Assembly: GCA_037576195.1 (NCBI GenBank)
Contig: CM075104.1
Coordinates: 4,346,775-4,410,774 of the forward strand
DNA from: Phytoseiulus persimilis
Lineage: Eukaryota; Arthropoda; Arachnida; Mesostigmata; Phytoseiidae
Direction of reading: 5' to 3'
Length of the DNA stretch: 64,000 bases
How positions within the stretch are numbered: position 1 is the first letter of the stretch; the number at the start of each line of letters is the position of its first letter. The notes beneath the pieces were generated by a model, which was given only the letters and a program-made list of their open reading frames with translations, did no database searches and was not told the DNA's origin. Below, in pieces: positions 1 to 13,084 of this stretch. Both the position numbers and the translations under genes were made by a program.

Positions 1-3000
1 TTTTATTACCACCAGACGCTCCGAGGGTGGAAGCAAACCGTGAGGAAACACATCGTTGGTGTCCGATCGCTGACGATATACTTCTCTCCTCAGAGTTTCC
101 TCGCGCCCCCCCCCCCCTCCTCCCGGCTCGTTCACTCCGGCTCTGTTGCCGGTAGCGTTTTCTGTCTCAGTCTCGTTGTTCTTCTTCAACCCGCTCATAA
201 CTCCGTGTGATCCGCCTCAAACGTTGCGAATACAGATACCGCGGTCAGAACACTCTTCGGGCAAATGCCGGAGCGAGCGAGGCCGAGCAGCCGGGAAACT
301 CGTCATCGTCTGGAGCTTACGATCTGCGGCTCGCTTCCCTCTCGTTCAACGGTCTCCAGAGAGACGCCATCGGGTTCACAGACGCAGCAAGTCCGGGAAA
401 TTCTCCAACTTCGCTCCCCTCGAGCTCGCTGCCAACCCCTCGAATGTGCGATTGTCAAAGAGCTTCGGAGACAATCGAAGCCATTCCGCGGGCGACGCCG
501 GGCGTTTGTCATGATCCTGCGAACACAAGTTTGTCGTGGTAGTCATCTTGTTTGATCACTGGAAGCTCTTCAGAGGCTTGGTGAGCACGTACTGAAGACA
601 CGAGAGGCTTCGAAGGTTCTCTCGATTCCTCCCGCATTCCTCCATAGTGCGGAGCTGCTGTTCGCTCCGATCCTCACGACGAACGCGCCTCACTCCTCCA
701 AACATAGCTCACCTCACGCCCTCAGCAGGCCGGACAGGCTTGTTGCTGGTGCAGTCGTCGGTTTTATTATTGCTGACATCCGAAGGACAGCACGTCCTCG
801 CCCTCTTCATTATCTCACACCAAGGACGAGCTCATACTCATTCTATTGTCTGATGTCACCTGACTCTAATTCGTTTATCACATAGCCTCTCCCGTCCTGA
901 CCGCCAAGCGCCCGTCGTTTGCGGACCCGCGATGAGCGGAGCTTGATGCGTAGGCCGATTTTCGTCCTGACCCGAGGAGCCTTAGGCTCATACAGCGTCG
1001 GCGAACGTGGTGCCATGGACGTCCCATGATTCATTGGGGGCGGTGAAACAGAGCGAGGCGATCTGTCTTCCCGACGAGCAAGCGAATCTCAGAGAGCTTA
1101 GAAATTATTTGGCCGGGTGCCTCGAGAACGGACGAAAGTCGCGGGCATTGATCGTGGAGGGTTTTAATTATAGAGTCTCGCGGTACCCCATCTAATCTTC
1201 CCGACCGTGATCGATCAGTTCCTTATCGGTTCGGTCAAATCAGTTCCACCGATGTGACCCAGGTCGTGAAGAACTTTCGTTATTGCAAAGGCTATGAGAT
1301 TCGAAATAGCTCTGGCAAATGTTCCGAACGTGATGAGCAGGCTCCCGCAGTGTGCTCGACTCAGTCCACATTACCCGAGGCGCGACGGAAACCTCGACTC
1401 AAAACCGCCCATCGACTCACCTGTCTTCCCACCTGAGAAATCGTCCACCTGGGAACACAACGAAGACTACCGCACTGGTTCCGATTCCATCTTTGCGGAG
1501 CACTACGCCGCCAACGACTCCACCTCCCGCTGGGTATCAGAAGGAGAGAGCGCGTTTTCCGCATTGAGAAAAGCGACGTGACCGAAGGGTCATGTATCAC
1601 GACCCACGGAAAACTAACGAAGCTCGCAAGCAAATGCTACGCTGTTGAAATTCCTGATTCGAGTCCGGTGATCTCGAAAGAAGGCTCATTCCGCGACTGC
1701 ATGAGGCTCCGAGCTAAGGAAGTTCGTGCACCGGGAAAGAAAGCATCCCACCCCGATGGGAACGCCTATTTGGAAAACTTCGAAGGAGAAAGAAGATCAC
1801 TCAATCTCCTGCCTACGAGTGAATTGTGGTGACATTCTCCCGGCAACTCGAGAACTCATCCACCGCCATCGGAGAAGTCCGAACTGACGCAAACGGCAGT
1901 CCGGGACCTGGAGACGACCGGGTCCGACGGAACGGGTAGCGTAGTCAACAGATCGGTATTCGTCTTGATTCTCGTCGTTTCCATCTTGATGTGTGAGCGA
2001 GCGAGCGAGCTCGAACTGGGACAGCGACTTCGATTCAAACTCCATCCGGTCGAGCAGGAACTCCAGGATCCGGATCCAGGCTCGCATGACCGAATTCATG
2101 ATTTCCGCCAGTGTTGGAACGCAACTTTTCGTTTGACTGTTGCAGGGCAGATATGGCACCTCTGCGCGGAGCTGGAGATGCGATTCTTCCTTTCCGACGA
2201 CGGACCGGAATATTCCTCCCGGCGATTTGTTCGAGTCCCGACGTCGAATATCGTTCCCTCATCCGTTCTTCATTTTGAGATAGTTTTCCAGAGCTCAGCA
2301 GCGATTGTCTATGTGAGCATACGCGGCTGAAACTGAATTTTCCAGAGAGCGACGCGGTCAAGGTTTCTGCAGGAAGAAATAGAGGCGATCGGACTCGGAG
2401 AGGATTATTTCTACAACACTCGTTTCGACGACGAGAGAGCGGCTCGGCTGGCAAACACAGGAAGTTGCGGAATCGGTCAAGCTCAGCGTCGAGAAGAATG
2501 ATCAGACTAGAAGCCTCCAGATTAGGTCGGCTCCGCTCAAGCGCGAGCGTCTGTGTAAGCATCTTGTTGCCAGATAAAACTTGTAGAGGGAGGGCGACGC
2601 CGTCCGAACTGGTAATATTTTCTTCTGCTTCGATGACGTTCGACCAGTTGAGAAAAAACTTCCGGACGGAAATCAGAATACAGCCTACGGACGACGAGAA
2701 ACATTCTCCACCGAATCATCGACGGCTCCTTTCCACCTCAGGTCGCATTTGGCCGCTCTGTGCGACGCGGCGGTTGATCCACCGCAAGCCGCTCCGAAAC
2801 AGAAACATCAACTCTGTGGAACTCCAGACTACGGCTCCGACAATCGTCGTTTGGATCACTCCTGAAAAGCGCCATTAGGAGTCGAATTCCCGGAATGAGA
2901 ACGCGCTCCTACAGTGCAGAAATCTTCTCGTTTTTCTGTGAACGACATCCTTCATATCTGGTTGGTTATCGGATTGCTCATGTCTGCTCCATGTCGACCG

Positions 3001-6000
3001 ATGAGATTGATCTTTCCGTTGACCGAACCGAATCATTTATCGTCCGTCCTCCCTTCTGGCAACGCGGACACTCACTGAACTTAATTTGGAGAAAAGCTTT
3101 TGATGAAGTCCTGTCTGTTGACCGGTGGCGGCTGAGTGTACCACCGACCTGGAGCCTGTGGAAGTGATCGTTTCAAACGTGAGCTCGCAAGTCGGTGCGA
3201 TTCGAAATCGTTTCCTCGGAGGTCGAATCGGTCAGACGACGGAGCGGCTATCTCACCTCGCTCCGTCTAAAGGGCGCAGCCTCCGGCTATTCCAGCCCGA
3301 GAGAAATAATTCGCTGACACCGTTCGATTCAAGCCACGTACGGTTGCACTCGATGGAATCCTGCAAAATGGCTGTAGAATTATGTCGGCAGCTTCTCGTG
3401 AACTTCGGCACGCAAGAAAATGAGAACCCAGTCGTCGCTCGTGTCCCGGTTCCCGCCGTGGATGCCAACGGAATCTCTCGGCTGGAACCGAGGGCTTGAC
3501 CACGGTTCTTCGAAGCTGTCTTCACGGAGTAATAGCTCCGTGAGTTAGTGACTTGTCGTTGAGTGAGGTTGGTCTGATTACGAACCAATCTTGGCGGAAT
3601 TCTCAAGAGAAGGGATCGCCTTGATCCTGCAAGCCCTCGCGGCTAAACGCAACAGAGCAGATTTCCTCGCACACCGAAGCGCGAACGCATGGAGTCGGGT
3701 GTCAGCACATCCTACACGCTCATCGGGCGAGGCGAACGTTCAGTTGTAGATACCGAGAAAAGCGAGTCTATCCGCTGATGAATACCCTGTCTTCCGATTT
3801 TGCCGAGGCCACGATAGTTTCGGGCGTGATCACAGCCCACGGAACCGCGGAAACCGATTCTCGCGAGCAAATCTCCAGTTCGCTGTGGGCCAAGAGAGTA
3901 TCTGTGTGGGGCGCGGGTAGGCTGCGAAACGCATGCGGTGGCTTTTCTGGCCAGGGCTCAAGGGGAAGGGTTCTTCAAGAGACGGCGCAGTGCATAGAAG
4001 CTTCCCTCCCTCGGAGCGACTTCTGAATCCTTCGGCGGTAATGGGTTTCCGCGGGAATGAGTGCACACGTTGTCGTCTCAATAGGAGAGCCAAAGTCGCG
4101 ATAGAGTTCTATAGGGCGCAGGTCCTCCCGCACTGAACCGGTTCCCGGATGGAAACCAGTCAGAGGAAAGAAGCTTCATGGAAACCACCCGGCAGCGCGT
4201 CAGTTGACTCGTCAGCTGGCTGCCAGTCGGCGATGGCTTCGGATGTTTCGGAACAACATCGACCAGCTTCTCGTCGATGCAAGACGACTGAGAGCCCTGA
4301 GAGTTTTCTTCACCCACAAACCGAATCCATGATTCACAGCGAGTCAAGCTCTCACGTCCGCTTGCTTCCTCGTCGATCCCACCCGAGGAAAGGTTTTGTG
4401 AGTGTCTCTGGACTCCAACTCTCGTGGCGTTTGAGGACCTGGTTCGAGTCGTCGCCGTCAAAGTCGTTTTCCTCATTGTTGCCGCCTTTCCCCACGGAAA
4501 TGCGTCCCTCAGCTATGTCTGCAAACGATAACCTGGAGGGACGGGTTTGTCCTGTTTGCCGAGAATATGTTCAGTGTTTGCAGTGCGACCAAGAGAACGA
4601 AGAGCGAGAAGCAAACGAAAAAATCGAAGTCAGTCAGAGGAGAAGAGTGCGAGGAGCACGCGGTGAAAAAATCACTTGGCAAACGAACACAATCGTTCTT
4701 CCCCTGCCCCAACAAGTTCTTGTTACTGTCAGCAACTTGCCTTCCCATCTTTTTGCGCAAGAAATCCACCTCGGTGTGCGAGCTCTCCACTGAGGATTGC
4801 TGAGAGCGACAGCGTCGGAACAAGGTTCGCTCTCGTCAGTGGGCTCATCCAGCCGACTCCGCATGTTTCGCAGAGATCGGACGAGTCCATCGGTCGTTCC
4901 GGGCGGGGGACATTCTGGTGTGAGTCCCGATTGAGCTTTTGTGGTGAATCTGAACAATCGGGATTCAATCGCGGTCAACTTCGACAATAATGATCTCAGA
5001 TTTTAGGCGGGCCGCAAGTGGAATTTCTGGATGAATTTCGCCCCTCAGCGGCCAACGGGGTGGCTCCCGTGCAGGATGAATGCAGCGTAGTGTTCAAAGC
5101 GAGACGTATTTCTCGCCGCTCTTCGACAGGGCTCCAAAAAGAAATTAAGGACGGAATATTCGCTCAACTTGTTTTTTTTTTCGCTGCAATACTTCCCAGA
5201 TAGATTTCCATAGATTCCATAAATTAGTTTCCAGAGAGCCACTGGACAAGTTTGAAGTGCAACGAGCCTGTCTTTGAAACTGTTCCCTAATCGTGGTTAC
5301 TCTCAACAAGAACCAGCCGCGACTCATAATTTCTCTCAATTTCTGGAATCATTCATTTCCTGTTACCCAGCATCCTCAATGCACGAGCCAACGCTTCTTC
5401 ATCGGATATATTTTGATTCGAACTCAAGAAGATTACTTGATTATCGCCAAACCAAGTCGTTCCAGCGTCGACTGGCATCGAGTATTTCGGCATCTGTCGT
5501 CCCGGCTGCAAGTCGTTAGCTTGATTCGCGTTTCTTTGTGCAGCCTCCGCGCACTGAAAATCTGTTCAAAAACCGTCTCCTTCAACTTCGCCTCTCTCCC
5601 GCTCTCGGGGCTCCCCTGATCGCGCAGGCGAGTGAAGAATAGCCGTTGATCTACATCGGCACCGGGCGAAGTCTGCGGAGATGACTGAGAGTTCTGGCGA
5701 AAGCGCGCCAGCCCCGCATTTACACCACATTCAGTCAGGGGAGATTACTTGTCGATGTCTGCGTGTATCAGCAGGATATTCATTCGCGTCGTTGATGATT
5801 CTCTCTTCCAACCATCCCCGTTAGCGTATCCCACACTGAATCCGCCGACTTGCTAGCACTAGAGTCATTGCTCTAGCATGACGAACTCGCACGACCGCCG
5901 GCATCCTCACGCATTTCCAATCTTTGCGCATCGTTCCATCCAGCATTGGAAATTATATCGGTGGTGACAGACCACATCCAACATTCGATTCGGCGACGTC

Positions 6001-7131
6001 GGGCGAACATGAGTCGGACCTCTCTCGAGATACCGTTGTTTCGAGTTTACGACGGTATCCGCTCTCGGAACGCGGGAACTGCTTCGGATTTTGGCTTTGT
6101 TGCATTTCTGAGATGATGGCACACGAGACAAGCGTTTCCCGGATCACATCCTCTCTCAATTACCCTCGAGTCCGGACCTGTCGGTCAACAGCTCGGGGCC
6201 GCGACCGCTCGCGGATGCCGGAGTCGCAAACCGAGTCCGGGACCAACGGTCTGCCTCCGTGCCCTCGCCGGTCAATGTTCCAGAGCACATTACGGCCGCG
6301 AGAGGGGGAATTTCAAGCACAAGCAATGTTTCCCTTCGCAGCGCGAAATGCTTCGACGGCCCTGGATCCGGCGTTGCCCAGGAACGAAGTCATTAATGTC
6401 GGAATAACTCCCGTGCGTTACTTCGCTCGGGAAAAAGTGCTTTTCCGCCGTTTGACCGTAGGCGGAGGCAAGTCGTTCCTGCACATAGTAGTCAGCCAAG
6501 CTCTCTCAGAAGCAGTCGACGGCGTTATCGCCTCCCTCCTCGCTACGACGGTTTTTCATAGAGCCAGACAGGTTGAGATGGAAGCAAGAGTCATGGAGTT
6601 CGAGTGAATGCAGCTGGTGAGATAGGCTGGAGGCGAGGAGAAAATTGTCGAGGAAATGAAGAAAGCTGGAGGAAAGTTCCTCTCTGGCCGTTGGCTGCTG
6701 CTGCAGCGCGATGTATCAGTTCCTCTGACCAAATCTCCAAATGGCCAATGCCGCAAATGACGGCGGTTCACCGGGACACATCCAGGCGAAAGAAAAGCAA
6801 TGATGCAGACTAACCCCGAGTAGCCCAGCAGCACCTGTGCGACGTTTGACGGTCTCGTTGATCTGTCTTGGCAGACCGCCTCGAACCGCGTCAATGGCTG
6901 CGAAGGAATTGCGGCAGCTAGATCTCTCGGGTGATCTCTTTGTTGCCGACCAGGCTACTCGGCCCCCGCGGACTCCGAAACGAGGGAAGAGTATCGGCAG
7001 ATCATCGTCAGGTCCCTAGGCGTGCTTTTCCGACTTTCTCGCCGACGGAGATGAGGATGGACGGTCTGATGGAATCTCGTGTGTTGACGGCTTGGACTCG
7101 CCGACTGAGTTTGTTTTTTCTTGCTTTGCAG
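1..7131. other. Region upstream of the receptor; no gene proven
   Basis: No conserved domain is recognisable in any frame. A C12 homopolymer lies at 106-117. A Ser/Pro-rich open frame runs 207-542 (+) after possible acceptors near 236 and 249; it could be the last exon of a gene starting outside the window, but it may be noise. Open frames of 175-227 codons at 2035-2562 (-), 4149-4793 (+) and 5924-6607 (+) overlap other open frames and show no family motif. Since the first receptor exon seen (7132) begins inside a codon, at least one coding exon with the start codon must lie here or further left. Confidence 0.4.
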
Positions 7132-10100
7132 CGTCAACGTACGATGCCGTCGTGAACAACTGCTCGGTAGGACCGCCCGATGCTGACAAACCAATGCTGT
7201 TCATCATGTGTGTCATGTACGCTCTGATAACGACCTTCGCGCTGGTGGGCAACGGTATGGTGTGTTACGTCGTTTTAGCTTACCCCAGGATGCGTACTGT
7301 CACCAACGTGTTCATAGTGAACCTCGCTGTCGGCGACATCCTCATGTCGGTGTTCTGCGTTCCATTCACATTCGTGACGACTTTCTTCACTCAATACTGG
7401 GTATTTGGCTATCCGATGTGCGTAATTGTGGGATACTGCCAAGCTATAACGGTGAGTAAGAAATTCATCGATCGTTACCATCCGTCGAGCTTCAGGCAAT
7501 CATCATGGCGAGCGAGTTTGGGGGAGTTTACGGAGGAAACGACGCAGCGAGTAGGATCCGAAGAATCGTTCGTTAACTGAGCAGCGTGGCGAGAGGTGTC
7601 AGCTCATCCATTGAATTCATACTCACCCGATATCCATCCCGCGTGTGAGCGTTATCTCTGAAAGAGGGGGTTCTTTTCATGATCTCGGTCGGCTCCTCAT
7701 CCCCCCGGCGTCGTTTCTGCGTCCGTCGCACGGACAATCTCCACCAGCGCTGGAGCGGGAATTGAGCTTCTCGATCAACAGTTTATTTGCAGCCGCACTT
7801 GCGATGCGACCGTAGTCGACGGAGAGCGGCGCGGCGTCGGAAAGCTGCGGCGTGGCGTCCGAGCATAGCCGCCGCTCTGATTGCGTAAAGTGGAAAGTGC
7901 CTCTTCTTTGGGTACGGGGAGCAGTACCTCATCGAGATGGAGCAACTGCAGAATTCTTGGCGGACAAGACACACTCGCAACTCGTTTCTTTGGAGGTTTC
8001 TGCACTGACAGGAGGCCGCACATGGCTCCCTTAGCTCGCCAGCCTCACCAAAGAGAGAGAGAAGAGCTGAGGTTCAGGGTAGACATTGTTTCACAGACCT
8101 GCGAAGGTCAGCGGAAGAGACTGTTGGATTGATACTCTGTATCCCCTCGGGTAGAGACTCCGCTCCCAGCAATCTGTTGCGGGCGCTTTGCTTGGCTTGG
8201 AAGTCCAAATCCGACTTTATCTACCCGCTCCTGGAAGCCGGCTCACTATGCTTTGAGTGGGAGACTTCAACTTGCTGAAGGCCTGGGCTTGAGCTCACTC
8301 TTCTACGAATTACCCCATCCCCGAAGACGAGCCGCTCAGTGAAAGCTTGCGGAGGTTTCGACGAATCGACCAAGTGATCATGCGCTCGGTTATAGCAGCC
8401 GTAGGTGCGTCTGAAGTGTCGCTCCGCAACTTCGCAAAGCTCGTCCCGCTCGGGATTCAAGGTCGAGGAGAGACGACTTCGCTACATCGGCGGAGTTTGC
8501 TGCTCCTGGAAGACATTATCGATCATTTCCCCCGCTACTATCGTCCCCGGACGGTCTCCGGTATCAAACACCACGCACCGCGGCGAATTCTCGGGCAGAA
8601 ACCAGAAACCCTGTAGCAGTGGGCAGTGAGCAGACCGTTCATTCCGTTTCCATTATCAGAGCGAGCCGAATGAGGAAATGCTCTGGGGAGATGATTCCCA
8701 GGTCGAGGGTGTCGCGTCTTTCGAGCCGTCTGCCTCGTTTGGTCCATCGGTCGACTGACTCGACGGCAGGCCGGCTCGCACCCCCACCAGCATCAGCAGC
8801 AATTCCTCGCCGGGCTGGTATTGCTGACTGCAGGAAATCCTGGGGTCACTTCCTGGTTGGCTCAACTCGTCTGTTTGTTGCATGATGTGATTGCGTTTTT
8901 GGGAACGATGCCGCGCCGAACAAACTTCTCGCCAGCTCAAAAAACTAATTCAGACAGCTCGGGCCGGACAGAGACGGGCTTTCAGAAGTGAAATATCCGT
9001 TCTTGGGATCAGGTCGGCGCGTCCGGACGAGATCAGGCTTCCATTCGGAGTGGAAGTCTTCATGGTGAGCGAGGTCGAAGCCCCGCTCCGCGGCAGGACG
9101 ACTCTGTTCCGAGAAATGACAATAGAGCAGTTGTCCACATCCGCACACACAAAAAACTATGAATAAATTGAGGCTCCCTAATAGGGTCTGGGCGGGGACG
9201 GGAAAAAAAACTCTTGCAGAGAGGACAGACCTGTGGCAACTTTCGGGATAAATAGCTCTGAGCCGTGTACATAGGCACACGGAAGGAAAAACTTGAGCTC
9301 GTCATAGCCTGAAGAGCGTGCACGTACATTCTCGGGCAACAACAAACGAGAATATCGCAAGCATCCACCGGACGGAACTGTCTGCCTCTGGCGTTTAAGC
9401 AACTCACGTAGCGAAAAACGGTTGCTGGCAAACAGGATATGGGATCGAGACTCATAGGTTGATGACGGGAATAACGAGCGTTGACAAAATCGACCTCGTT
9501 TGCATGGATAGGTCGCGGTCCGAGGAATATCTGGCCGCGCTCCCGCCCAGGTGGAGGTCGCCGTCGACGAGGCCGTTCCGAGCAGGAGTCGTTCCGCCGT
9601 TCCCACACACGACCGGACGCCGCTCCCAATCGGCGATCGCTGTTCTTGCCCCGCCGAAAGCTAACAATGTGTGCTTCATTCCAGGTGATGGTGAGCGCGT
9701 ACACGCTGATCGCGATATCTATGGATCGTTACATGGCCATAATGTATCCGTTCAAACCACGCCTGACCGGCTTACAGGCCAGAGTGATTATAGTTATCGT
9801 GTGGGGAGTTGCGCTGGTAACCCCGATGCCATCAGCTTTTAAGCTCACGCTCTTACCCCACCCGGATTGTCCCTCGGTGCAGTACTGCAACGAGGACTGG
9901 AGGTCGATGGCGGACCTGGAGGCTTACTACGCGTTCGGGATCCTCAGTCTTCAGTACATCTTGCCGCTGCTCGTTCTCATCGTCACCTACAGTAGGATTG
10001 CGGTCACCGTCTGGGGTAAAGAAATTCCCGGCGAGGCGGAAGATCAGCGGGACCGCAAAATGGCGCAGTCAAAGCGAAAGGTGGGTCCGCGAGTTTCACA

Positions 10101-12134
10101 ACGTCCGGCGTGTTTTGCTCCCTCGCGATACCAGCGACGGGAGCGGCAAACGGTAACAGGGCGGAAGGCGCCGGGAGACCGCGGGAAAATTAATGCGAAG
10201 GAGGAGTTGGAGAAATGCGGGAAAGCGTGGATGGAGGCTGACGCAACCGGGCGAGGTGTATTCGAACGGCGGTTGCGGAACCTCGTTTCGAGGAAACACT
10301 GGGCTGCATTCCGGTGGCGCTCTCGAAAACTTCGGCTTGAAATCCAGATTCTAATTTCGGAACTGCTGGGAAAGGTGATTGGGACTCGGGTCGATGCTTG
10401 ACGTGCACGTCGGGAACAACGCGGCGCGTTACCAGATGAGGGCAGACTCAGACGAACGCGGAGAGAGCAGCCAAGGGATGCGACCCGATGCGGGAAATCT
10501 TGGAAAGACCGCGTGCTCTCTTCGCTCCGAACGCGTTCGCTCGGGAATGATTCTAACGGCCATACTTGAGGCTGTGGTGTTTTTTGAGAGATAAACACTG
10601 CAAAAAGCCTCAGCGGGAAGGGTGCGAGCGGAACGGACAGCCAGGAGACTGGAAGAACGACACGGATCATGGATGAAGGATACCCACCGTTCTTCCTCAG
10701 ACAAGCATAATGACCGGCTAGGACATTCCCCCGCGGGGGACATGGGGGGGGGGGGGAGATGGATGGTGCTCCGACTTCGTCGTACGTGGTTCGACACTGG
10801 GCTCCTCAGCCCATCGGGGAAGGCTCCAGGGTAATTTCCAGGGTTTCCCTCGTGGAATCGAGGCGAGCTGGATGCACTCGGTCCTGGGAGATCTCTCCTT
10901 TCGTGCAAAGGGCTCGCCGCTCCCCTCGACCTCCGCCGTCTTCCCAGTTAGAAGTAGATAGACACATCGACGAGCCCCACATCAACTTCATCAATCAAGC
11001 AGGACAGACAGATAGAAGATCCTTCATGATGTTGATTCTGATCTCGCATACCTGTCGGAGAAACCCGGTCAGTCAGCTGTCGCTCAGCTAACGCCCGGTG
11101 CAGCCGACCGCACATTTCCGCTCTGAGTATATCTAGTCCATTGAGCGTAACAGCGCTCGATTCCAAAGACGATGCGGTCCCTTTGGAAAGAACCATTTGA
11201 CGTCGTGAGAGGCGACGTCCACATCGCTGGGATTTGTGGAATTTTATCGTACACGAATAAAAATAAAGCGAAGTCTCCGCTTCGGTTTGTCTAAAGTCTC
11301 TTCAGCTGCGTGTCACCGCAGCTGCGGAGACGAGATTCTTTTCAGTCAGTCCGCGAGAGCGGAAGCCATTCACAAGGCTGCTTACACCCCGTGCAATGGT
11401 CGAATAGGCACGCACGCTCCTAGAGGCGAGGTCGACTCCGCACGCATTGTTACAACGGTTTCGGCATTCGATATATCCAGCTCGCATCGGGTCGCATTTC
11501 CGTGTCGAATGTTGGGATGAATAACGAACGGCGTGAAACCTTCGAAATACAGTCTACGGAATTCACGCCGGTGATGGGGATTCATCCGAAAAACCACATC
11601 GAGTTCCAGGAACGCGTCCTGACGAAATACTGAGGCTCTCCTCGGGTAGCGGAGATTTGATTTCGCTCTCGGAATTCGAGGATCCGATCACGAAATCCGG
11701 CGAACTGAAACTGAATGATCCCGTTTCCACTAACGAAAAAACGGATTTTTTGCTTTCAGATGATCAAAATGATGATCTGCGTCGTATTAGTGTACGCACT
11801 CTGCTGGATGCCGCTGAACGTGTACAACCTCATGACGCTTGTTTATCCGGAAGTGAACGAGATTCACTACACCAAATATATTTATTTCGGATCTCATTGG
11901 TTAGCCATGAGTCACACGTGCTACAACCCGATCATCTACTGCTGGTTGAACGCGAAATTTCGTCAAGGCTTCTATAGGTTATTCTGCAGCAGGAAATCTC
12001 GGAGCAGTCAACGTAGAAACACGTACACCTCATACGTTAGCTGCAATAATCATCATTTGAATACGAACCACGTCGCAAGGCACCAGAAGCAGCCGGTGGT
12101 CCATGAGCCGCTCATAGACAACACGGAGTTCTAA
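7132..12134 (+). CDS. RYa-R: Luqin/RYamide-type neuropeptide receptor (class A GPCR), three exons, 5' end missing
   Basis: This is a seven-transmembrane peptide receptor of the plasma membrane, coupling RYamide/luqin-like peptides to G proteins (role from family). Exons: 7132-7451, 9685-10080 and 11760-12134, with GT-AG borders; both junctions are phase 0. They give 362 residues. Numbering from the first residue of exon 7132: N-glycosylation NCS at 9-11; TM1 about 21-47 with GN; TM2 about 59-81 with NLAVGD; TM3 cysteine 96; DRY at 120-122; ECL2 cysteines; PGEAE..DRKMAQSKRK in loop 3; CWMP at 253-256; NPIIY at 294-298. The loop-3 PGEAE/SKRK-M(I/V)KMM pattern is what I recall from insect RYamide receptors (Drosophila CG5811). 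The exon before 7132 was not found: the frame is open to 7092 but has no ATG and crosses a good acceptor (ttgctttgcag). Other neuropeptide Y-like receptors are the main alternative. Confidence 0.85.
7452..9684 (+). other. Receptor intron (2.2 kb)
   Basis: The intron runs from gtgagt at 7452 to ccag at 9681-9684. No embedded gene, RNA or transposon was recognised. The 214-codon minus-strand frame at 9060-9704 overlaps the next exon antisense and shows no domain. Confidence 0.8.
10081..11759 (+). other. Receptor intron (1.7 kb)
   Basis: The intron runs from gtgggt at 10081 to tttcag ending at 11759. It contains a G13 homopolymer at 10744-10756. A 208-codon minus frame at 10044-10670 has low-complexity Arg/Ser content and no domain. 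Confidence 0.8.
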
Positions 12135-13078
12135 TCAGGTGCTCTTCGACGCCGGTGATTCTACTTTGAAACGCGTTCGGTTTTATTCCGAGGCTTTCTG
12201 AGCTCGCCCATGCTCAGTCGAGGGGCTCCACCGAGAAAGACGAACAGCAGCGTCCAAGCCTCCACGAATTTCATCATCGACGAGAAGAAATGGGGAAAGT
12301 CTCGTAAGAGTTCGCCATCAACGAGTCCGTTCCAACACACACGAAAATGTTCATGTACACTGTATAGTAAATCTCGAACGAGGAGCACGTACGGGCGGAA
12401 AGCTCGTTGACAGCTGACGGAAAAAGAAGGGTATTCCAAAGTGATATGAAATCTATGATACACACTCTGAATTTGTATTCGAACTTTTGTACATATTCCA
12501 TGTCCATACTGTAAGTAAATAGCAGATAAGAATTTGTTTTGTGAATGTTTCTCCGCGTGTGTTTTTCATGGATGCGCCTGGGCCAGTCAGATTATCTGTA
12601 CACTACGGACGAAACGAACGGCTCCCAGAGGAATGGGGGAGGGCTCTCGAAACTCCACTCATCTATCATTCAACTCGATGCGATAGCGAGATTCGGAGAA
12701 AGGATCTCAGGCACGGAGAAATTCTTCCCCAAGGATTCGTTCTAGAGGCTTTCGCTAGCGATGTTGTCGGGTCCTGCGATTAGGGTCGTGATCGACAGGA
12801 CAGGCCTCCGGAACTCGCGACCGCAGACCGGCGCCCAACTTCAAACTCAGATCTCCTCAATCGCTCATAATGAGTCTCACTCTTAGCCCGTAATACTGCT
12901 AGGTCCTGGACGATGAGTATTCTAGGCAACGACGCCAATCTCCTCCATGTCCACAACCACGAATTCGATGAGTTCCGCGAGATCGATGCACAATTTTAAG
13001 GAATTGATTCCAGGCGACGTACGAGGGGTTTGAACCGGTCTAGTTATTCTGATTCGTTCGTTGGGAGCCGTCACAGTG

Positions 13079-13084
13079 AATAAA
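13079..13084 (+). terminator. Candidate poly(A) signal of the receptor gene
   Basis: An AATAAA hexamer lies 945 bp after the receptor stop codon, followed by a T/G-rich stretch (tgttgttac...ctttgttttg) that fits a downstream element. The implied 3' UTR is about 1 kb. No transcript evidence is available. Confidence 0.45.

Noticed and set aside
2035-2562. 175-codon minus frame overlapping two other long frames
   Set aside because: Three overlapping frames on both strands are equally open; none shows a family motif.
4149-4793. Frame with CPVC...CLQC, RING-like at first sight
   Set aside because: Only two CxxC pairs with no further zinc ligands, and the rest is low-complexity Ser/Arg.
5924-6607. 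227-codon open frame (+)
   Set aside because: Starts at TTG, has no domain, is Arg/Ser-rich, and other frames are open over the same stretch; fits stop-poor base composition.
7092-7131. Reading through the acceptor to use a start upstream of receptor exon 7132
   Set aside because: No ATG in that frame before the next stop; the 7092 codon is TTG, and TTTGCAG at 7125-7131 is a good acceptor.
10044-10670. 208-codon minus frame
   Set aside because: Lies in a receptor intron, Arg/Ser-rich, partly antisense to an exon.
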